From: Gammaproteobacteria bacterium
GTDB taxonomy: Bacteria > Pseudomonadota > Gammaproteobacteria > Chromatiales > Chromatiaceae
Direction: 5' to 3'
Length of the DNA stretch: 15,084 nt
NCBI GenBank assembly: GCA_015767355.1
Contig: JADWMH010000028.1
Span: 1-15,084, forward strand
Below, piece after piece: positions 1 to 7,137 of the stretch. The notes under the pieces were generated by a model. It was not told the DNA's origin. It ran no database searches and was given only the letters and a program-made list of their open reading frames with translations. Every line of letters begins with the position of its first letter. Position 1 is the first letter of the stretch. The position numbers were made by a program, and so were the translations under genes.

Positions 1-92
1 TGGTTACATAGTTCACTATGCGCCCGACGTGGCAACAAAAACCACGAACAAAAATTCTGCACATCTTGGTACTTTAATTTCTGCCTCATCCC
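1..92. other. Region downstream of recB with two small inverted repeats, no gene recognised
   Basis: This is the stretch between the recB stop codon and the window edge. It is more AT-rich than the genes and holds two short inverted repeats: CATAGT/ACTATG with a 2-nt loop at 7-20, and CGTGG/CCACG with a 9-nt loop at 28-46. Neither is followed by a T-run in the recB direction, so neither looks like a standard intrinsic terminator. A minus-strand ATG at 89-87, just after the recB stop, opens a frame that stays open to the edge. Its product (beginning MRQKLKYQDVQ) does not look like a RecD N-terminus, and a GTG overlapping the recB stop runs only about 26 codons. I infer non-coding or repeat-derived DNA; a recD lying further left is possible. 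Confidence 0.5.
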
Positions 93-3000
93 TCACTGAT
101 AAAGATGTTCTTGAAAACCCGTGAATACCTCCCCGGCGAAGAGCCGGTCGAGCCTCTCGATAAGCACACTCTCCGGTCTGTCGTAATAGACGCCTCTGTC
201 AGCGCCATGCTCTTGATCCATGCCTCTGAGAAAGAGGTAATAGACGCCGCCAAAATTTTTATCGCAATCATAATCCGGCAGGCGCAGTTTGAGATAACGG
301 TGCAGCGCCACCGTGTAGACCAGGTACTGCAGATCATAACGATGCTCGCCGATGGCGGTCTGCAAAGCATCACGCTGATAATGATCGAAGTGATCGCCCA
401 GGTGGTTGCTCTTGTAGTCGGCGACATAGAAACGCCCCTGATGCTCGAAGATCAAATCGATAAAGCCCTTCATCATGCCATTGACCGGGTTGAAATTAAG
501 CTGCGGCTGATCAGAATGAAAACTGGCGAGTTGCTTCATAATGCCATTGAGACCATCAGTAGTTAATCCTGACAGCGGATAGTGAAACTCCATCTCGACA
601 AAACGCTGCTGCCTGCCGAGGATCCTCAGCCGCAGTGATGCATCGCTGTCAAGAGGAGTATCCAGTATCGACTGCATCCACTCACTCACTACACTCCGCC
701 ACTTCTCATCAAATCCGAACTGATCGAGTTTGCGCTCGACCACAGCATCGAGTTGCTCCGGGTCAGCCCGTGGGAAGTCGAGCTCCTCCAGTATGGTGTG
801 CAGACACTCACCTGCGCGGGCGCCGCGGGGAAAAGTGAAACGTGATGGCGTCGCATCCTGCACCTGTTCTGCGACCGCTGGCATATCCAACGAGTCGAAA
901 TCCGGCAGATCGATACGGTAGTCATGCTTGAGGTGACTGGAGAGTCCGCTGAAGCTGGTCAGCTGCCAGCTCTGTTCGACTTTGCCTGTGAATTGCAACG
1001 CCTGCGGCGGCTCTGCGGTATCTTCACTCTGTTTAAAACTGACGGCATCATCCGGCAGTTCGGTGACCAGCAGACGCACTCCAGTGTTGCTGTTTCCTTC
1101 AAACCCACTCGTTTCATTCAACGACAATAGAGCTGACTTGATCTTCTCATTATCCAGCTGCTCCATGATGCATTCGGGAGAGCCTGCTGCAGATTCTGAC
1201 TGATGCAGCAGCCAGGCCATGGCCGAATCTGCAGCGCCGTTAAAAAGCCCCCAGGAGAAGTAGCAGCGCTGCTGCGCGCGGGTCAGCGCCACATAGAGCA
1301 GGCGCAGATCCTCGGCGAGACGTTCACGCTCCGCCAACCGGATACTCTCCTCACGCTGCTCTGAACCCAGGTCAACATGCAGCAGATGCTTGTGCTCATC
1401 GTGAAACTTGATAATCCCCTTGTCAGTGGTTTTCCTTGACGACCAGATATAGGGCAGGAACACCAGCGGATACTCCATCCCCTTGCTCTTGTGGATGGTG
1501 ACGATCTGCACCAGGTTCTCGTCGCTCTCCAGGCGCAGCTGCTGTTCATCACCGGGACTGCTATCTTTTGCAAGCTCGCGTTCATCAGCCAGCCAGCGCA
1601 GCAGATTCTGGACTCCGGGAATAGAACGCGATTCAACCTGTGCCAATTCAGCAAGTTGCAGAAGATTTGTCATGCGCCGATCACCTTCTGTCGAAGCCAG
1701 AAGCACACTGATAATCCCCTCGCTGCGCATCAACCTGTAGAGCATCTGCATAAAACCATGCTCCAGCCAGATCGCATGGTAGGCGTGAAAAGCAGCCACT
1801 CTCGCCTCCCATCTCTCCTCGTCATTACCCAGTTCATGGATGCGTTTTGCACTCCATCCCAATAGACGCGTAGCCAGAGCAGTGCGCAGCAGTACGGCAT
1901 TCCCCGGCTCGGCAACTGCACGCAGCAAATGCGAGAGATCGCGCGCCTCATCGGTATCGAAGACAGTGTCGCGACTGATGGTGATGCTGTTGACCTCGAC
2001 CCGGGCCAGCGCCTGACGAATATCATTTGCCTGAAAACGGTCTCTCACCAATACAGCAATGTCACGTGCAGTAAGCGGGATTTCACCGAGCAGCACCCGC
2101 TTCTCGCGGCCAAGATTCAGCAGCCGTGCAATCTCGGTGGCGCAGCCATCAGCAACATGCACTCCCGCCCATTTCTTTGTGATCGTTCCACCACGCTTGT
2201 TCTCATCATCGAGCGGTATGAACCAGGCTACCATCGGCTCGACTTCAGCACCGTCGATCGTCAGGGCGCTCTTATCCGCCCTGCCGGCAGACTTCACCTC
2301 CTGGAAGGCGATATCTCTGTCATAGATAAAGGGGCTCTCTGCACGAGCGAACAGCCGGTTGATCATGCCGACAAGGTTGGAGTGTGAGCGCCAGTTAACG
2401 CCAAGAGTAAAGTGACCGGCTTCGGCCTCGGTATCCCGCCGCGCCTGCATGTAGGTGAAGATGTCTGCACCGCGAAAACTGTAGATCGCCTGCTTGGGGT
2501 CACCAATCATGAAGAGTCCGCATTTGGGGCATCCGCTGTAGATGGAGCTGAAGATGCGGTACTGCACAGGATCCGTGTCCTGGAACTCATCGATCATGGC
2601 CAGCGGGTAACGCTTCCTGATGCGCTCGATGAGTTTCTCTCTGCCCTCCCCCTGCAGCGCCCGGTCGAGCTTGTTGAGGAGGTCGTCAAAGAACAACACC
2701 CGCTGCTGCGATTTGCGTCTATCGATGGAACTGCGGATGGCGCTGGACGCCTCAACCAACAATAAAACCCGTCGATATAGATTTAGTTCTATTGATATAT
2801 CAAATAGTTGCTGAGCCTTATTAAATATCTTATGAGATGGGGCCATCTCGCCTTTTTTGACTGATGCCGGCTTCAATGAGCTTTGCAGCTTGTCAGTTGT
2901 AAGCAACTCGAATCCGTCAGGGAGAACATAAGAGCCTACACCTGCTGCAATCATTTCGGAGATTGACGATAAGACGGCGTCAAGATTATCCTGTCTGTAA

Positions 3001-3734
3001 TTGCCTGCTACGCGCCTCAATGCTGTCGAAGAGCTCAAAAGATCAACCACCTCAGCCTGATCCGCTCGCCATAGCTCACACATCTCATCAAAGCAATTTT
3101 TGAGTTGCTGCTGCAACTGCTCAACGGCCTCTCTCTCGATCTGCGGCTGCAGCACCGCTTGCGGGTTATCGACCAACTCCGAGACATCACTGAGTAATGC
3201 ATCCGGACTTCTCCACTGCGCAGAGAGCCACTCGGCAAGCTGTGCCGGAGCGGCGGCAAAGCGGTTGCGCCAAAAATCCCTGGCTGCCTGCTGCCGCAGC
3301 AGCGACTCATCGGTGATGAATTCGGCATCGAACAGCACCCCGCTCTCGAAGGCGCTCTCGGTGAGTGTGCGCTGACAAAAACCGTGAATGGTGAAGATCG
3401 CCGCCTCATCCATGCAGGTGAGTGCGTCACGCAGGCGCTCGATCACCTTACTTTCTCCCTTCAGCGGTTCCAGCAGTTCAAATAGATCAGTTGTATCCTT
3501 GCGCCCCTCGAGCCATAGCAGGGCATCATGGATACGCGCGCGAATACGATCACGCAGTTCCTCTGTCGCGGCCTCTGTGAATGTCACCACCAGGATGCTG
3601 CTGACATCCAACTTCTTCTCGATCAGCAGTCGCAGATAGAGGGCGGCAATGGTAAAGGTTTTACCGGTGCCGGCGCTGGCCTCGATCAGGCGCATGCCAT
3701 CGAGCGGAAAGGTGTCGATATTCAGTGTTTGCAT
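93..3734 (-). CDS. recB: RecBCD enzyme subunit RecB (exodeoxyribonuclease V beta, helicase-nuclease)
   Basis: RecB is the 3'-5' helicase and only nuclease subunit of RecBCD, which unwinds and resects double-strand ends and loads RecA after Chi. The 1213-residue product is close to the E. coli length (1180). Visible UvrD-type motifs in order are Walker A GTGKT (22-26), motif II DEFQDTD (382-388), the GDPKQAIYSFRG motif III, NWRSH motif IV, TIHKSKG motif V (H748) and YVALTR motif VI ending at R819. The C-terminal nuclease has GECLH (H979), FIDLIF (D1093) and DYKSN (D1106, K1108), matching the spacing of E. coli H956, D1067, D1080 and K1082, so it should be active. A GTG at 3740 also opens this frame, but the ATG at 3734 is preferred because GAGAG lies 5 nt before it. 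It follows recC after a repeat-filled gap. Residues about 301-325 are encoded by an AT-rich patch. Confidence 0.97.
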   Translation of the reverse strand: MQTLNIDTFPLDGMRLIEASAGTGKTFTIAALYLRLLIEKKLDVSSILVVTFTEAATEELRDRIRARIHDALLWLEGRKDTTDLFELLEPLKGESKVIERLRDALTCMDEAAIFTIHGFCQRTLTESAFESGVLFDAEFITDESLLRQQAARDFWRNRFAAAPAQLAEWLSAQWRSPDALLSDVSELVDNPQAVLQPQIEREAVEQLQQQLKNCFDEMCELWRADQAEVVDLLSSSTALRRVAGNYRQDNLDAVLSSISEMIAAGVGSYVLPDGFELLTTDKLQSSLKPASVKKGEMAPSHKIFNKAQQLFDISIELNLYRRVLLLVEASSAIRSSIDRRKSQQRVLFFDDLLNKLDRALQGEGREKLIERIRKRYPLAMIDEFQDTDPVQYRIFSSIYSGCPKCGLFMIGDPKQAIYSFRGADIFTYMQARRDTEAEAGHFTLGVNWRSHSNLVGMINRLFARAESPFIYDRDIAFQEVKSAGRADKSALTIDGAEVEPMVAWFIPLDDENKRGGTITKKWAGVHVADGCATEIARLLNLGREKRVLLGEIPLTARDIAVLVRDRFQANDIRQALARVEVNSITISRDTVFDTDEARDLSHLLRAVAEPGNAVLLRTALATRLLGWSAKRIHELGNDEERWEARVAAFHAYHAIWLEHGFMQMLYRLMRSEGIISVLLASTEGDRRMTNLLQLAELAQVESRSIPGVQNLLRWLADERELAKDSSPGDEQQLRLESDENLVQIVTIHKSKGMEYPLVFLPYIWSSRKTTDKGIIKFHDEHKHLLHVDLGSEQREESIRLAERERLAEDLRLLYVALTRAQQRCYFSWGLFNGAADSAMAWLLHQSESAAGSPECIMEQLDNEKIKSALLSLNETSGFEGNSNTGVRLLVTELPDDAVSFKQSEDTAEPPQALQFTGKVEQSWQLTSFSGLSSHLKHDYRIDLPDFDSLDMPAVAEQVQDATPSRFTFPRGARAGECLHTILEELDFPRADPEQLDAVVERKLDQFGFDEKWRSVVSEWMQSILDTPLDSDASLRLRILGRQQRFVEMEFHYPLSGLTTDGLNGIMKQLASFHSDQPQLNFNPVNGMMKGFIDLIFEHQGRFYVADYKSNHLGDHFDHYQRDALQTAIGEHRYDLQYLVYTVALHRYLKLRLPDYDCDKNFGGVYYLFLRGMDQEHGADRGVYYDRPESVLIERLDRLFAGEVFTGFQEHLYQ

Positions 3735-3739
3735 TATCA

Positions 3740-3744
3740 CTCTC
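3740..3744 (-). promoter_or_regulatory. Ribosome binding site deciding the recB start
   Basis: On the minus strand GAGAG lies 5 nt upstream of the ATG at 3734-3732. It abuts and slightly overlaps the alternative in-frame GTG at 3740-3738, which it therefore cannot serve. This favours the shorter RecB beginning MQTLNID. Confidence 0.5.
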
Positions 3745-3788
3745 GAAATTTTTCAATAACCCCACACATCATTTGAGCCCGTAATAAC

Positions 3789-3861
3789 GTAGGGCGCAAT
3801 AAACGATAGTGCATTGCGCCGCATGGGAAGGTGCGATGCGCTGTCGCTTACTGCTCCCTAC
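3789..3861. repeat. REP/MITE-like imperfect palindrome in the recC-recB gap
   Basis: A 32-nt left arm (3789-3820, starting GTAGGGCGCAATAA) is repeated inverted as the right arm (3830-3861, ending TTACTGCTCCCTAC), separated by a 9-nt loop. Comparing the left arm with the reverse complement of the right arm gives 25 of 32 identical positions. Five of the seven differences are A/G or C/T changes of the kind tolerated as G-U pairs in RNA on one strand or the other. The GTAGGG terminus and the GCGCC/GCACC inner end resemble a class of short interspersed palindromes common in bacterial genomes (gtagggtgcg...gcacc type). It lies between recC and recB, so it would be transcribed as a long hairpin if the two genes are co-transcribed. 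There is no T-run, so a terminator role is doubtful; a processing or attenuation role is an inference. Confidence 0.75.
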
Positions 3862-3874
3862 AGTTCTACAAATA

Positions 3875-3910
3875 AGATTGCCGCAGTCGCTTAGACTCCC
3901 TCGCAATGAC
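3875..3910. repeat. Interspersed GTCATTGCGAGG-type palindromic element
   Basis: The segment reads AGATTGCCGC...CCTCGCAATGAC; on the other strand it begins GTCATTGCGAGG and ends GGCAATCT. It contains nested inverted repeats: ATTGC (3877-3881) with GCAAT (3903-3907), and inner AGTC (3885-3888) with GACT (3894-3897) around a 5-nt loop. The GTCATTGCGAG...GCAATCT signature is known to me as a short interspersed palindrome found in many unrelated bacterial genomes. It sits about 20 bases past the recC stop, 13 nt from the longer palindrome. No transposase is encoded here, so it would be a non-autonomous or relic element. Confidence 0.65.
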
Positions 3911-3930
3911 AGAATTATTCAGAAGATACG

Positions 3931-6900
3931 TTACCCCTTACCGGCTGCATTCAACATCGGCACATAAACCTGCTGTGCAATCTGGCAGAATGGCTCATCC
4001 AATGGATTCCGTCCACGCATTGCCTGGTCAAACCAGGGATCGAGGCTATCCCCGCGTGCGTATTGACTCCCCTCCCATGCATAGCCTGCAGAGAAGAGAG
4101 CCGCGTTTTCATCTTTACCATCGGCAATCTTTTTGGCGTAGGCAAGTGAAGTCACAGGATAGAAGGAGAGCGGCATATTCTGCCCCTGACGATAGAGCTT
4201 CACCAGCTCATCCAGCTCCGAAACCGCTGCTACCTGCTCCACGGCATCCAGCTTGAACAGCTTATCTTCAGCAAGATGAGTGCTCTCGCCACCTTTACCG
4301 GCAGCACAGAGTGCGAGATGATCGATCCACAGCATCAGCTGATCCTTCGGTTTGAGTTTTGCCGGACGGTAGCTGAAGCATCCACCACCTGCAAGTGCTG
4401 ACACTCTGCCCTCAATCGTCGCCCCCTCCACTTCAACCCTGATATCAACCGGCAAACCCTGCTGCTCCTGCATGGATGCAACCTGCCGCGCGAACTCCTC
4501 CAGCTGCCCTGTTGTCTGCGTGAAGGTTATCTCACCAAAACTGCCATGCGGAAGTTCACCCCGCGCTTTAGCAAGTTTGTAACAGCTCTCACTATCACCT
4601 CCATGCAGCAATTCAGAGAGCACTGCATCTTTCAGGAAATAGGCTTCGAGGTTATCCAGCTCGAACAGCTCGCTCTCTTCAAGCGCCTCGTCATATTCTG
4701 CATTCCCAATTCCCAGCCGCTTCAGGAAAGAGCGGGCGGGATTGACGAAAAATGCCTTCAGCTCGTTCAGTTCGATCACTTCACTGAATTCATCCACCAA
4801 AGAGAGAGCGTCACCGATAAACTGCTGCCGCCCATCGCCGCGTTCAAGCCATTCGGCCGCGTAGCTTCCCAGCCTGAAGTTGCGCTCACTGAACGGCTGC
4901 AGAGGATGCCAGGTCAGCAGATGATGACGCAGATCGCCCTCTGCCAGCCGATAGCCCTGCTGCACATAGTCGAGCAGTTCAGAGACAACCACCGAGGCCA
5001 GCTTGACGCTGTTATCCTGCTGGCTGTGACCGACATAACTGATATAGAGCACCTCACGGGCAGAGAGGATCGACTCCAGAAACAGGTAGCGGTCATCCTC
5101 GCGCCGGGAACGATCCCCCTTGCGTGGATGCTGCGCAATCAGATCAAACCCGAGTGGCTTATCGATGCGCGGATAGTCTGAGTCATTCATCCCCAGCAGG
5201 CAGACGACACGAAACGGGATAGAGCGCATCGGCACCATATTGCAGAAGGTAACCCTGCCGGTCAGAAACCGTCGCGACCCCGAGCCGGAGCCAACCTGTG
5301 AAGCCAGGTGCTGGCGCAGCACCGGCGCATCCAGCCTGTCATCAAATCCAGCACGTTGCGCATGCTCGACCAGTTTATCCAGTGCATCCCTGACAGAGTT
5401 GAGAATCTGCTCCTCATCCTCATCCGGTAGAAAAAGTTGCTCCATCATCAGATTGATTCTGCGCTGCCATTGCGCAATGCTCACAGGCCTGGCCAGCTCT
5501 TTTCGCCAGCCGTCAAGCAGCTCGATAAACGCCTGCAACTCGCCAAGCCATGGCGCTTCCCCGCCCTCGACATCGGTGAAGGGCGCGATGGATCGATAGA
5601 GACCGCTGTGCGGTGACAATGCATAGCCGAGAAACAGGCGCTGGAAGCCGAAGGCCCAGCTGTTGCTGTTGTCAGCTTCACCGATACCCAGCTGTTCGCG
5701 GTGTTCGCTGTCGATTCCCCAGCGGATACCGCTGGCTGAGACCCACTCACGTATGCGCTCTACAGCTGTCTGGTCGAGTCTGAATCGCCGTTGAACAGCA
5801 GGCAGTTCCAGCCATGAGAGCACCACTGGCGCCTCGAACCGCTCAAAGGGCAGCTCCAGCCAGTCCAGCAAAGTCTCGACCAGTGGATCCTGCGCTGCAT
5901 CAGCCTGGTCGGCGATACTGAAAGGAATATGACGCTGCGGTGGCGCCCCGCCGAAAACTGCATCGATATAGGGAGAGAGCTGATCGATATCAGGCGACAT
6001 CACCACCACATCCTGCGACGTCAGTTCCGTCATTGAAGCAAACAGCGACAGTAGACGATCATGCAGCACCTGTACTTCACGCATTGGACTGTGACAGCTG
6101 TGAACCTGGATTGATGTATCAGAGGGCTCGATGACACCCACGGGAAGCTCTCCAATACCGCGTTGCTGCAAATTGAGAATATCCTCCTGCACTGCCGCCA
6201 GCAGGGTTCCCTGCCCGGGAGTTTCAAAAAAATCGAAATCGACAGCCTGGTACTCATGCATCTGATCGAGAAAATCCCGCGCCTGCCTGCCCATCGAAGC
6301 CAGCAGCGGATTTCCCGCCATGTAAAGTTCACTGACGTCGCTGCGGTCATGACTCCGCCATAAGCCGCGCAGGCGAGCCAGATCTTTTTCGGAGATGATA
6401 TCTCCCCAGTAGTTGAGGCTGGGATTGAGCAAAAAGAGATGCACCTCAACATGCTCCGAGAGCGATGCAATCATATCGAGGTAAAGAGGCGGTAAAGCCG
6501 AGAGGCCAAACAGCATGATTCGCTGCGGCATCTCCGCAGCGGCGCCCTGAGCATCGAGACTGGTGCGAAACTCCTCGATCAGCGCTGCACGATGCGGCTC
6601 CGAAGAGTTCTCACGCATAGCGCGCCACAATCTCGCCTGCCAGTGCGTCTCCTCTCCCGCCTCCCATCTCCTGATCATCTCCGCACGGTAAACCAGATAT
6701 TGATCGAACAGATCAGCAATTCGCCGGCTCAATTGATAACACTTGAGTGTGGCTTCATCCCCCGACAGGTAGTTTGCGATCTCCTCGAAGCCCTCGGTCT
6801 GCGCGTATCGAGGCAACAGCGCCATGCAGCGCCACAGCAGTGACTCCTTGTCAAAGCTGGAGGAGTCTGGAACCCGCTCCAGCTGAAGCTCGAAAATACG

Positions 6901-7107
6901 CCAGATAAAAGTGGCTGGAAGAGGAAAGTCCAGATTGGCCGCAATCCCCTGGCGCTCGGCGATCCCCTGTGTGATCCAGCGCGCCATCCCCTGGTTCTGC
7001 ACCAGGATGGTCTCTGCGGAAAAAATATTATCCAGTGGCTGTTCAAGCACCTGCAGCAGCGCCTGCAACAGTGACTCCATTTTGTTGCTATGATAGATAT
7101 ATAACAT
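3931..7107 (-). CDS. recC: RecBCD enzyme subunit RecC (exodeoxyribonuclease V gamma, Chi recognition)
   Basis: RecC is the scaffold of RecBCD. It splits the strands with a pin and scans the 3' strand for Chi through dead helicase domains, and its C-terminal inactive nuclease-like domain contacts RecD. The 1058-residue product is slightly shorter than E. coli RecC (1122). It begins MLYIYHSN (E. coli MLRVYHSN) and retains GIAANLDFPLPATFIW (residues 54-69), DLFDQYLVYR, and MVPMRSIPFRVVCLLGMND (about 627-645) followed by the GDRSRREDDRYLFLE block. Of the E. coli positions I recall as important for Chi, Q38, L64 and W70 are kept as Q37, L63 and W69, whereas T40 and Q44 are Q39 and R43. The start is the only ATG aligning with the family N-terminus; the upstream 30 nt are very AT-rich with only a weak purine stretch, so translation may depend on the preceding gene. 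Confidence 0.97.
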   Translation of the reverse strand: MLYIYHSNKMESLLQALLQVLEQPLDNIFSAETILVQNQGMARWITQGIAERQGIAANLDFPLPATFIWRIFELQLERVPDSSSFDKESLLWRCMALLPRYAQTEGFEEIANYLSGDEATLKCYQLSRRIADLFDQYLVYRAEMIRRWEAGEETHWQARLWRAMRENSSEPHRAALIEEFRTSLDAQGAAAEMPQRIMLFGLSALPPLYLDMIASLSEHVEVHLFLLNPSLNYWGDIISEKDLARLRGLWRSHDRSDVSELYMAGNPLLASMGRQARDFLDQMHEYQAVDFDFFETPGQGTLLAAVQEDILNLQQRGIGELPVGVIEPSDTSIQVHSCHSPMREVQVLHDRLLSLFASMTELTSQDVVVMSPDIDQLSPYIDAVFGGAPPQRHIPFSIADQADAAQDPLVETLLDWLELPFERFEAPVVLSWLELPAVQRRFRLDQTAVERIREWVSASGIRWGIDSEHREQLGIGEADNSNSWAFGFQRLFLGYALSPHSGLYRSIAPFTDVEGGEAPWLGELQAFIELLDGWRKELARPVSIAQWQRRINLMMEQLFLPDEDEEQILNSVRDALDKLVEHAQRAGFDDRLDAPVLRQHLASQVGSGSGSRRFLTGRVTFCNMVPMRSIPFRVVCLLGMNDSDYPRIDKPLGFDLIAQHPRKGDRSRREDDRYLFLESILSAREVLYISYVGHSQQDNSVKLASVVVSELLDYVQQGYRLAEGDLRHHLLTWHPLQPFSERNFRLGSYAAEWLERGDGRQQFIGDALSLVDEFSEVIELNELKAFFVNPARSFLKRLGIGNAEYDEALEESELFELDNLEAYFLKDAVLSELLHGGDSESCYKLAKARGELPHGSFGEITFTQTTGQLEEFARQVASMQEQQGLPVDIRVEVEGATIEGRVSALAGGGCFSYRPAKLKPKDQLMLWIDHLALCAAGKGGESTHLAEDKLFKLDAVEQVAAVSELDELVKLYRQGQNMPLSFYPVTSLAYAKKIADGKDENAALFSAGYAWEGSQYARGDSLDPWFDQAMRGRNPLDEPFCQIAQQVYVPMLNAAGKG

Positions 7108-7137
7108 TAATATTATCTGTTAACTATTTATTAAATA

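Noticed and set aside
28..46. CGTGG/CCACG inverted repeat as a terminator for recB
   Set aside because: The stem is only 5 bp with a 9-nt loop and has no U-tract after it in the recB direction.
3735..3930. A hidden small gene or ncRNA in the recC-recB gap
   Set aside because: The gap is largely accounted for by two palindromic repeat elements, and no frame with a credible start and ribosome site was seen.
4546..5181. A 211-codon plus-strand open frame opposite recC
   Set aside because: It lies wholly within strongly conserved recC sequence and its product shows no domain pattern; it is a shadow frame.
7108..7137. An independent promoter for recC in the AT-rich 30-nt gap
   Set aside because: The gap is too short to hold a full promoter plus leader, and AT-richness alone is not evidence; a promoter inside the 3' end of the ATPase gene cannot be excluded.
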